Assembly (NCBI GenBank): GCA_029940235.1
Contig: JAOZRI010000001.1
Location: forward strand, 12,223 to 34,604
Length of the DNA: 22,382 nt
Direction: 5' to 3'
Source of the DNA: Desulfobacula sp.
Lineage (GTDB): Bacteria > Desulfobacterota > Desulfobacteria > Desulfobacterales > Desulfobacteraceae
Shown: in pieces, positions 15,136 through 22,100 of the stretch
Numbering within the stretch: the stretch's first letter is position 1
Layout: each line of letters starts with the position of its first letter
Notes under the pieces: generated by a model
The model's database searches: none
Told to the model about the DNA's origin: nothing
Seen by the model: only the letters and a program-made list of their open reading frames with translations
Program-made: the position numbers and the translations under genes

Positions 15136-15900
15136 TTATGGATAACCGGGTTCTCCGGGGTTTCTTTCAATTTCAATTACACGCCAGGCATTGGAATAGC
15201 TGTTATTACTGAAAAATATCCTGCCCTGCCCTTTGTATAGATAAATCTGCCTGGCAGTATCTGTCCCATAATAAAACGGGTTAAAAGTTTTCCCGGTTAT
15301 GTGGCTGGTGGTTGATGTTGGCGGTCCAAGCAGTGAATTGACTTCCTGAATACTCATGCCTTTTCTGATTGATGAAAAAGAATATCTCTTTTCTCCTGAT
15401 GTCTGTTGGCCCTGCAGATTTGAGGGGGCAGCAGGTGCAGCAGATTGACCTTTATCCAGCTTATCTCGCAGGGCTTTCAGATTCACACTGCCTTTTTTAT
15501 AGGGTTTGTCTGCTTTGCCTGCAGGCATATTTTTTAAAGACTGGTTTGCATATTTTCGAATCTTGGCATGCTGGGCAGTCTTTGTAACAGTTTGAAGAAC
15601 ACTCTTATAACGAACATCACCAGATTGCCCCAGGGCTTTACACGCCCAGGCTACTGCATCCACTCCTGTCCTGTCAGAGGCATTATAGGTCTGCAGCAAT
15701 TTTTCAGCCAGAACATCGAGAACCTGCCTATCTCTCATTCCAGTGCGGTAAATACTCTGGGATGCCCTGCGCATCGAAGAAAAACCACCGCCTACAATCT
15801 GGTTAATATATTGCTCACCAGCAGGACTGATTGCCATTGCCGGAATAGCAGGCAGCAATAACGCTGTAATTAAAACAAAAAATATTATTTTACGTATCAT
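15136..15900 (-). CDS. Secreted protein with helical repeats and C-terminal BamE/SmpA-like domain
   Basis: A 254-residue protein with a clear signal peptide (residues 1-23, ending AIPAMA). Residues 30-130 look alpha-helical and HEAT-like (VLDVLAEKLLQTYNAS, AVAWACKALGQSGDVRY, YANQSLKNM). After a Gln/Ala/Pro linker, the last 75 residues carry KGMSIQEVNSLLGPPTS and end in strands, resembling the SmpA/OmlA (BamE) fold. AGGAG lies just upstream of the ATG, and a good promoter stands at 15983-16012. It is the first gene of the leftward train but separated from the next by 58 bases, so it may be transcribed with the cluster or be an independent envelope protein. No specific function can be assigned. 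Confidence 0.75.
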   Translation of the reverse strand: MIRKIIFFVLITALLLPAIPAMAISPAGEQYINQIVGGGFSSMRRASQSIYRTGMRDRQVLDVLAEKLLQTYNASDRTGVDAVAWACKALGQSGDVRYKSVLQTVTKTAQHAKIRKYANQSLKNMPAGKADKPYKKGSVNLKALRDKLDKGQSAAPAAPSNLQGQQTSGEKRYSFSSIRKGMSIQEVNSLLGPPTSTTSHITGKTFNPFYYGTDTARQIYLYKGQGRIFFSNNSYSNAWRVIEIERNPGEPGYP

Positions 15901-15982
15901 GATTATTCTCCTGATTTTATCGTTAAAATCATTTTACAAAAACCAAGTTCAAAACAAATCATTTTAAAGCTGGATTATGAAA

Positions 15983-16012
15983 TATATAGAATAGAAAAAT
16001 GGTTTTTGTCAA
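15983..16012 (-). promoter_or_regulatory. Sigma-70-like promoter for the leftward gene train
   Basis: On the minus strand TTGACA (16012-16007) is followed after 18 bases by TATATA (15988-15983). Expected transcription start is near 15976, giving a leader of about 75 bases before the ATG at 15900. The -35 is a perfect match and the -10 is close. It is the only strong promoter I see upstream of the operon. Confidence 0.5.
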
Positions 16013-16087
16013 GATATTAACCCTAACAAATCTTAACACGGCAGAGTAAGTTTCACGGTGTTTAAGATTAAAAATAAATTGCCCGTT

Positions 16088-16118
16088 TAATAATTTTAAA
16101 TCCCATGAAAAATTATTA
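16088..16118. repeat. Perfect 10-bp AT-only inverted repeat
   Basis: TAATAATTTT and its exact complement are separated by 11 bases, about 120 bases before the radical SAM gene at 16236. It could be an operator or a weak RNA hairpin, but AT-only palindromes arise easily by chance in DNA of this composition. Confidence 0.45.
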
Positions 16119-16169
16119 CAGCTGTTTATGATTATATGCTTGTAATAAAAGGAGAGTTTATGTACTACA

Positions 16170-16226
16170 ATGGATAGTTCATTTGCTCCCAATATTCGTG
16201 CGTTAAAACTGTACTATTTAAGGTGA
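16170..16226 (+). CDS. Possible 18-residue leader ORF
   Basis: An ATG at 16170 opens an 18-codon frame ending TGA at 16224-16226, ten bases before the next gene. It overlaps a five-codon frame (MYYNG, 16160-16177) that has a strong ribosome site (AGGAGAG, about 16150-16156). The two could form a small translated leader in front of the radical SAM gene, whose own ribosome site (AAGGTGA) overlaps the leader stop. Only the layout supports this; no peptide family is recognised. Confidence 0.25.
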   Translation: MDSSFAPNIRALKLYYLR

Positions 16227-16235
16227 TTACATATT

Positions 16236-17612
16236 ATGCTGGATACTGCTAAACTCGATAAAATTAAAAATAATTTTTTCCAGGGCTCTTTAGATTACAC
16301 TAAAAATCAGCCTGATTTTTTTTTACCCCATAAATACAAACCAATTTCTCCATCAATTGTGCATGGTTTTTTAGATGATTTTAAAACAAGTTTGGGCAGT
16401 GATAAAAATATTTTAATTTATATTCACCTTCCCTTCTGTTTTTCAGAATGTGTGTTCTGCAATTCATTTCCACACAAAACAGATAAACAGCAGCAGGAGC
16501 TGTATTTTAACTGTATTATCAAAGAGATTGAACTTTTTACTCAAGCTGGCCTGTTTGATGGTAAAAATATTAAAAGTATATATTTTGGTGGCGGGACGCC
16601 CACATCATTCTCCAATGACAAGCTAAAAGCTATCATAAATAAGATCAAAGAATCCATGGATGTCATCAAAGATGCAAGTATTACAACAGAAGCTCATCCT
16701 TTAACATTAAAAAATTCTGACAGGATTAAAGGGCTTTTTGAAATAGGTATTAATCGAGTGAGTATCGGGTGTCAGACATTTGATCCTGAAATTTTAAAAA
16801 TATGCAGACGTTCACACTCTAAAGAGGGTATTAAAAAAATCATAACAACCCTGAATGATTTGGGAATGCTTAGCAATATCGATATGATGGCTGGCTTACC
16901 CGGTCAGACAATAGAAAGCATGAAACTGGATATGGAGATTTTGGAAGAGATCAAGCCAGCTGCTGTGGAATATATTCGCCATGAAATTGTAAATCCCATT
17001 GCCATTGAAATATATAAAAAAAACCCAAAGCTTCTTGTAAAGGATGAAGAGCTGTTTGAAATGGTCTACACGATGCAGAACTGGATGCAGGAACAGGGAT
17101 ATGAACAGAATGGATATTTTACAAAGAAAAAATTCTGGGAATACAGATATCACTGGCTTAAAGAGTTACCAATAATTGCATTTGGTTCAAGGGCGAGATC
17201 ATATTCAAAATCAATGAGTTATGATAAACATGAAGATATTCCAATCTATACAAAACTTATCCAAAAAAATATTCCTCCCATTGGAAGGTACACGGTATTA
17301 TCAAAGAGTGATCAGATGTATCGCATGCTGTTTTTAAGATTACAGATTAAAAAAGGACTCTCTTTAACTAAATTTAAAGAGCGGTTTAATGAAAAAGGAG
17401 AAGATGTCTTCCAGGGTTTGCTTAAAAATTTAGAAGAATTTGAGTGTATCCAGACAGTTGATAATCACATAAGGCTTACAGAATATGGTGCATTTTTTGT
17501 TGAAGATGTTTGTGATTTTATTATGGATTATGCTTTGAAACTTGAATCCAAAGAGCTGAAACGCAATCCGCATTCCCTTGGAAGCACATCATCAAGGCTT
17601 GATATAAAATAA
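16236..17612 (+). CDS. HemN/HemW-like radical SAM protein
   Basis: A 458-residue protein of the coproporphyrinogen III oxidase-like radical SAM family. Cys68, Cys72 and Cys75 form the cluster motif (IHLPFCFSECVFCNSFPH). Then come YFGGGTPTSFSNDKL (SAM-binding GGTP motif) and GINRVSIGCQTFDPEIL with CRRSH, all diagnostic of HemN/HemW relatives, and a winged-helix-like C-terminal domain (about residues 365-440). True HemN has an additional cysteine just after the motif, which is absent here (CNSF). Other family members act in heme insertion, heme degradation or radical methylation/cyclopropanation, so heme synthesis should not be assumed. It stands alone on the plus strand opposite a lipid cluster; a chain-modifying role is possible but unproven. 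Confidence 0.82.
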   Translation: MLDTAKLDKIKNNFFQGSLDYTKNQPDFFLPHKYKPISPSIVHGFLDDFKTSLGSDKNILIYIHLPFCFSECVFCNSFPHKTDKQQQELYFNCIIKEIELFTQAGLFDGKNIKSIYFGGGTPTSFSNDKLKAIINKIKESMDVIKDASITTEAHPLTLKNSDRIKGLFEIGINRVSIGCQTFDPEILKICRRSHSKEGIKKIITTLNDLGMLSNIDMMAGLPGQTIESMKLDMEILEEIKPAAVEYIRHEIVNPIAIEIYKKNPKLLVKDEELFEMVYTMQNWMQEQGYEQNGYFTKKKFWEYRYHWLKELPIIAFGSRARSYSKSMSYDKHEDIPIYTKLIQKNIPPIGRYTVLSKSDQMYRMLFLRLQIKKGLSLTKFKERFNEKGEDVFQGLLKNLEEFECIQTVDNHIRLTEYGAFFVEDVCDFIMDYALKLESKELKRNPHSLGSTSSRLDIK

Positions 17613-17716
17613 ATGAGAATATAAAATAAAAAACATTAAGGACTGATTTTAAACAATATTTTATGTGACAATTGTCATAACTTTAATAACATTCTTAACT
17701 TATGGGAGTTTATTTT
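17613..17716. other. Intergenic region with a palindromic operator candidate
   Basis: The 104 bases between the radical SAM gene and the zinc-tail protein are AT-rich and contain the perfect 12-base palindrome TGACAATTGTCA at 17666-17677, 39 bases before the next start codon. No hairpin terminator with a T-run is visible. The palindrome could be a repressor site acting on the downstream gene. Confidence 0.45.
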
Positions 17717-18214
17717 ATGAAAATAGTAATTGCAGGATCCATTGCGATTGTACTTGGTCTGTTTGGCTTTTCAGTTTTTTTTCCATCTTTTCTAACTTTT
17801 CTGGCAGGAACAATCCCTTTACTGCTGATAATTGGCGGCGGCCTGACAATTTATCTAAATTATGATAATTATTCGTCAGATTGCAAAGATTCACAGGATT
17901 GCCAGGATAATAGCCATAATAAGAGCAGTGATCATACATGTAACTCAACTGTATCTTTGCCAGTGGTATCACAGGAGAAAAAATCTTTAGATATCAGCCT
18001 GGAAAAAACAAATTTGGATGACAGCAAGCCTGAAAAACAAAAACCCACTGAATCCATAGAGACTGATAGTCAATTGATTGGAAACACTGAATCCCATGTT
18101 TTTCATAATTTAGATTGTAAATTTTCAAAAAGTAAAAACTGTACAGCTTGTTTCAATTCCAAAGAGAAAGCAATTCAGGAAGGTTATAAACCCTGCGGGA
18201 TTTGTAAACCTTAA
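17717..18214 (+). CDS. Membrane-anchored protein with C-terminal Ada-type metal-binding motif
   Basis: A 165-residue protein. The N-terminal 45 residues form two short hydrophobic helices (VIAGSIAIVLGLFGFSVFF, then a Leu/Ile/Gly-rich segment). Residues 48-115 are polar and low complexity (Asp, Ser, Lys, Asn). The last 45 residues (GNTESHVFHNLDCKFS...CTACF...PCGICKP) match the zinc-binding module of the Ada N-terminus, found also at the tail of many surface or nuclease-like proteins. The start at 17717 is preferred over the in-frame ATG at 17702 because GGGAG lies eight bases before it. Function unknown; the tail probably binds zinc and may read DNA or another ligand. Confidence 0.72.
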   Translation: MKIVIAGSIAIVLGLFGFSVFFPSFLTFLAGTIPLLLIIGGGLTIYLNYDNYSSDCKDSQDCQDNSHNKSSDHTCNSTVSLPVVSQEKKSLDISLEKTNLDDSKPEKQKPTESIETDSQLIGNTESHVFHNLDCKFSKSKNCTACFNSKEKAIQEGYKPCGICKP

Positions 18215-18276
18215 TTATTTTTTCAAGATGTATATCTAACCCCACTGCTTTATATAATTTTTGCTGTTCAGACTCA

Positions 18277-18302
18277 GAAATTGTACTTTGCCTTACATAA
18301 AA
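18277..18302 (+). repeat. Degenerate copy of the sequence near the synthase promoter
   Basis: GAAATTGTA followed by TTTGCCTTACATAA closely resembles 19038-19064 (GAAATTGTA, ATTGCCTACATTATAAA). Both are preceded by CCCC(AC)TGCTTT, though with different spacing. The second copy overlaps a likely promoter. This may be a dispersed short repeat or a duplicated promoter segment. Confidence 0.4.
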
Positions 18303-18304
18303 TA

Positions 18305-18403
18305 ATATTTTATAACCGCAAAAAGAGGCATTCTTATATTGGACATGTAAGCCCACTGGATTTTGAGTATAAATATAATCAAACAACATACGAAAATGCA
18401 GCA
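18305..18403 (+). pseudogene. Relic of IS3-family transposase (OrfB C-terminus)
   Basis: About 33 codons read IFYNRKKRHSYIGHVSPLDF and then EYKYNQTTYENAA, which is the characteristic C-terminal end of IS3-family OrfB integrase-type transposases (usual form YNRKRRHSxxGxxSPxxFE). The catalytic DDE region is missing, the upstream frame does not continue the protein, and the usual stop after the final Ala is replaced by TGG. The frame then runs on into sequence resembling the terminal non-coding part of such elements. It is a decayed fragment of an insertion sequence between two plus-strand genes. No intact terminal repeats were found. Confidence 0.7.
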
Positions 18404-18472
18404 TGGCTTTGTGTCTACAAAAAGCAAGAAAGATCAGTTTCTTATTTTATAAGAATTTGGTATTAAGGTCCG

Positions 18473-18895
18473 ATGTTAAATACCACCTCAAATACCTTAA
18501 TGAAACTAGCAGCACTGGTTTGGTGCACAGGAGTTGTTGTTTTAATCGCAAAAAGCGGCACCTTATTCCTTGAGGCGCTCAAGGGTGGAGCTGATCAACT
18601 ATTCATCTTGATGGCTATTTTATGTGGAATTGGGATCGGAAAGATTAAGGCAAAATATCTATTTTACAATATAGGTAAAAAGAATAAAAATCGAATCAAT
18701 TTATTGACAAACCCCAAACTGTGGCAGTTCTACCGGAAACGATTTTTTATCTTTTTATTTTTAATGATTGCATTGGGAAAATATTTATCAGGTGTTGCAC
18801 ATGGAGAGAATATGGCACTCACTGCATTGGCTGTATTAGAACTTTCAATCGCCTTTGCACTAGTTTTCAGCAGTCATTGGTTTTGGGAAAAATAA
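18473..18895 (+). CDS. Small four-helix membrane protein, unknown function
   Basis: A 140-residue protein with four hydrophobic segments at about residues 10-28, 42-57, 89-105 and 114-135. A basic loop lies between the second and third (KIKAKYLFYNIGKKNKNR). I recognise no family motif. The ATG at 18473 follows AAGG by five bases. It lies between the IS relic and the PfaA-like synthase, on the same strand as both, with 216 bases to the synthase, so cotranscription with the synthase is uncertain. Confidence 0.65.
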   Translation: MLNTTSNTLMKLAALVWCTGVVVLIAKSGTLFLEALKGGADQLFILMAILCGIGIGKIKAKYLFYNIGKKNKNRINLLTNPKLWQFYRKRFFIFLFLMIALGKYLSGVAHGENMALTALAVLELSIAFALVFSSHWFWEK

Positions 18896-19035
18896 GCCAG
18901 ATTAATCGATTATTATCCCCTTAATGAGTTTAGCCTTACCTTTAAATCCAACGGGCAGCTGCAATTATTTTTCATGAAAACCAATTTTATGTAAAACTTT
19001 TGTCAAATTCCCAATAATTGTAGTATTCCCCTGCT

Positions 19036-19064
19036 TTGAAATTGTATATTGCCTACATTATAAA
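19036..19064 (+). promoter_or_regulatory. Sigma-70-like promoter for the PfaA-like synthase
   Basis: TTGAAA (19036-19041), a 17-base spacer and TATAAA (19059-19064) make a good sigma-70-type promoter. The expected start is near 19071, giving a leader of about 41 bases before the synthase ATG at 19112. The rest of the 216-base gap (18896-19111) shows no other structure beyond a ten-codon frame overlapping the synthase start. Confidence 0.5.
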
Positions 19065-19111
19065 CGCTTGAATTGACAATTTTTGATTTATGAATAAAAA
19101 ACCTAAAGACT

Positions 19112-22100
19112 ATGCAAAATAAAAACGATATCGCCATCGTCGGTATGGGATGTATCTTTCCAAAATCGTGTAATTTAAAAGAGTATTGGCATCTTCTGTT
19201 CAATGGTGTTGATGCAATTAAAGATATTCCCCATGATACCCACTGGAACACTAAAGACTATTTTGATAAAGATCCTGCCACTCCTGACCATACCTATTGC
19301 ACACGAGGTGGTTTTCTTCCCAGAATCAATTTTGATCCTCTGAAATATGGAATCCCTCCCAATAATATTGAAGCCACTGATACTTCCCAGCTTCTCGGCC
19401 TTGAGGTTGCAAGAATGGCACTTGAAGATGCCGGATATCCAGCAGACCATCCTGCTCTCCAGGAGAAAAAAGTAAATGTAATCCTTGGAGTTACAGGAAC
19501 CCAGGAGCTTGTTATTCCTCTTGGTGCAAGGCTTGGGCATCCTATCTGGAAAAAAGCATTGGAAGACTCTGGAATAAGTGATGAAAAAAAAGAAGAGGTT
19601 ATTGAACGAATTCAGGGGGATTATGTGCAATGGCAGGAAAATTCTTTTCCGGGTCTGCTTGGCAATGTTGTTGCCGGAAGGATTGCCAATCGCCTGAATC
19701 TTTCAGGAACCAACACTGTCACTGATGCTGCCTGTGCAAGCTCACTGTCTGCAATTCATACTGCTGTCATGGAACTTGTTTCAGGAAAATGCGATATGTC
19801 CATCACCGGTGGTGTGGATGCTTTGAATGATATTTTCATGCACATGTGCTTTTCTAAAACCGGAGTTTTATCCCATACTAGTGATGCAAAACCTTTTTCC
19901 AAAGATGCAGATGGTACTGTTCTTGGCGAAGGTATTGGAATGCTTGTTTTAAAACGTCTTGAAGATGCAAAAAAAGAGAATGATAGAATTTATGCTGTTA
20001 TTAAAGGCATTGGCACTTCCAGCGATGGACGAACTTCTGCCATTTATGCTCCAGAAGCAAAAGGCCAGATTAAAGCTTTAAACGAAGCCTATAGTGAAGC
20101 TGGTACCGACCCTTCAACGATTGAACTTATTGAAGCCCATGGAACAGGAACAAGGGTTGGAGATAAAGTAGAGTTTGATGCTCTGAAATCCAGCTTTGGC
20201 AACTTTCCCATCACAAAAAATCAAACTGCAATTGGCTCTGTAAAATCCATGATTGGCCACACAAAAGCTGCAGCAGGTGCAGCTGGAATTATCAAGGCAG
20301 CTTTATCTCTTCATAACAAGGTGATTCCACCGACACTTAAAGCCCTTGAACCAGATCCTGAGCTGGATATCAACAACACGTCGTTTTATCTGAACTCTGA
20401 TATTAAACCATGGATGGCAAACCCTTTACATCCCAGAAGATCCGGTGTAAGTGCCTTTGGTTTTGGCGGAAGTAATTTTCATATAGTTCTTGAAGAGTAT
20501 AACTCTGCAAAAACAGAAGTCTCCTGGGATGGAGGCATACAAATCATTGCTTTTTCATGTGATACAAAAAATGACCTTATGGAGCAAATCAATTTATTTA
20601 AAACAGATATTGATACAATTGATGATGCATTAGAATTAAAGCAGACCATTGCATGGAAAGCATATAAAACAAGAGTAGATTTTTCATCTGCTGACAATTT
20701 TAGACTGCTGATTACCCAAAAGTTAGATGATGATATTATAATAACCCTGGAAAATGCCATAAAATGCATTGAAGGAAAGAAAACCTTTTCAAATATCTAT
20801 TTTTCTTCGGGAAAGCAAAAAGGAAAATTAGGATTTCTATTTCCCGGCCAGGGGAGCCAGTACACAGGCATGGGAAAAGAGTTGTTTTCCATATTTCCTG
20901 AAGCCTTAAAAGCTTTGGAGCAGGCTCAAAAAAATTTTGATGCAGTCAACCATCAATCAGATTACAAATCAAATCAAAATTTAGATAATAGCCAAAAAAA
21001 TAAATCAAAAAAGAGTCTGAAAGACAGCTCTGGAAATAACTCAGATGTCAGCCTGAAACGCAATTCATTGAACAACTATATATTTCCTGCTCCTGCCTAT
21101 ATATTATCAAAAAAAGAGTCTGAAGAACTGCTTTGCCAAACTGATATTGCCCAGCCTGCAATTGGTGCTGTGTCACTTGCCATGGTTGATATTTTAAAAA
21201 GATTTGGAATCGTTCCCCATATAACATGTGGCCATAGTTTTGGAGAGTTATCTGCTCTCTATGCAGCCGGCTGGATTGATGGAGACTCTTTATGCAGGCT
21301 TTCTGCTGCCCGTGGCAGATACATGGCAGCTGCCAGTGATAAAGAGATGGATTCAGGTTCCATGCTTGCTGTTAAAGCCCCATTAAAAGAGATTGAAAAA
21401 TTAATCAAACTAGAAAATCTTGATCTTGTTCTTGCCAATAAAAACAGTAAGACTCAAGGAATTTTATCCGGGTTAACCAGTGAAATCCTCCGGGCAAAAA
21501 AAATATGCAGACAAAAAAAAATAAGTGCTGTAAAACTCCCTGTTGCTGCAGCTTTTCACACAAGACTTGTTCAAGAAGCAGTAAAACCCTTTAAAAAAGA
21601 TTTATCTGATAAAGTTTTAACACCAACATCTGTTAAAGTGTTCTCAAATACAACAGGAAAACCTTATCCAAAAAAAGAGTCTGAAATTAAAAAACTTCTT
21701 GGCAATCAACTGGTCAATCCTGTAAATTTTATTGATAATATAGAGGGTATGCTTGATCAGAATGTATCCACTTTTATTGAACTTGGCCCAAAATCAGTAT
21801 TAACGAACCTTACAAAATCCATTTTAAAAGGAAATAATATAACAGCGGTTGCTCTGGACAAATCAGCAGGTAAATCAGGGGTTGAAGACCTTGCCCATGT
21901 CTTATGCATGGTTGCTTCGAAAGGTTTTTCAATTGACCTGACTCTTTGGGAAGATGTTGTGGAAAAACCTGAAATAAAAAAGATGAAAATACCAATTTCC
22001 GGAGCTAATCTAAAACCCAAAAATCGATGCAGTATTCCCAAATCACTGCAACCGGCACATGAAAATATAGCCCATAAACCTGCTGAACAAGAATTAACTC

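Larger units (their letters stand above)
15901..16235. other. Divergent intergenic region
   Basis: These 335 bases separate the leftward and rightward transcription units. They hold the leftward promoter at 15983-16012, a perfect AT-only inverted repeat (TAATAATTTT at 16088-16097 and its complement at 16109-16118, 11-base loop), and two small overlapping frames upstream of the radical SAM gene: five codons at 16160-16177 preceded by GGAGAG, and 18 codons at 16170-16226. No tRNA, terminator or known riboswitch is recognisable. Confidence 0.6.
18215..18472. other. Intergenic region with insertion-sequence relic
   Basis: The 258 bases between the zinc-tail protein and the small membrane protein hold the IS3 transposase remnant and one copy of a short degenerate repeat. 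I see no intact gene or terminator. AAGG shortly before 18473 serves as ribosome site of the next gene. Confidence 0.5.

Noticed and set aside
16236..17612. Naming the plus-strand radical SAM gene hemN or hemW
   Set aside because: The family includes many functions, the extra HemN cysteine is missing, and the context is not heme synthesis.
17702..17716. Earlier ATG (MGVYF) for the zinc-tail protein
   Set aside because: There is no ribosome site before it, while GGGAG precedes the ATG at 17717 at good spacing.
18153..18404. Minus-strand 83-codon frame across the zinc-tail end and IS relic
   Set aside because: It overlaps the coding end of the zinc-tail gene on the other strand and the transposase relic, and lacks a ribosome site or known motif.
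19175..19630. Minus-strand 151-codon frame opposite the PfaA-like ketosynthase
   Set aside because: It overlaps conserved ketosynthase coding sequence on the other strand and its translation has no domain features; the plus strand is clearly the coding one.
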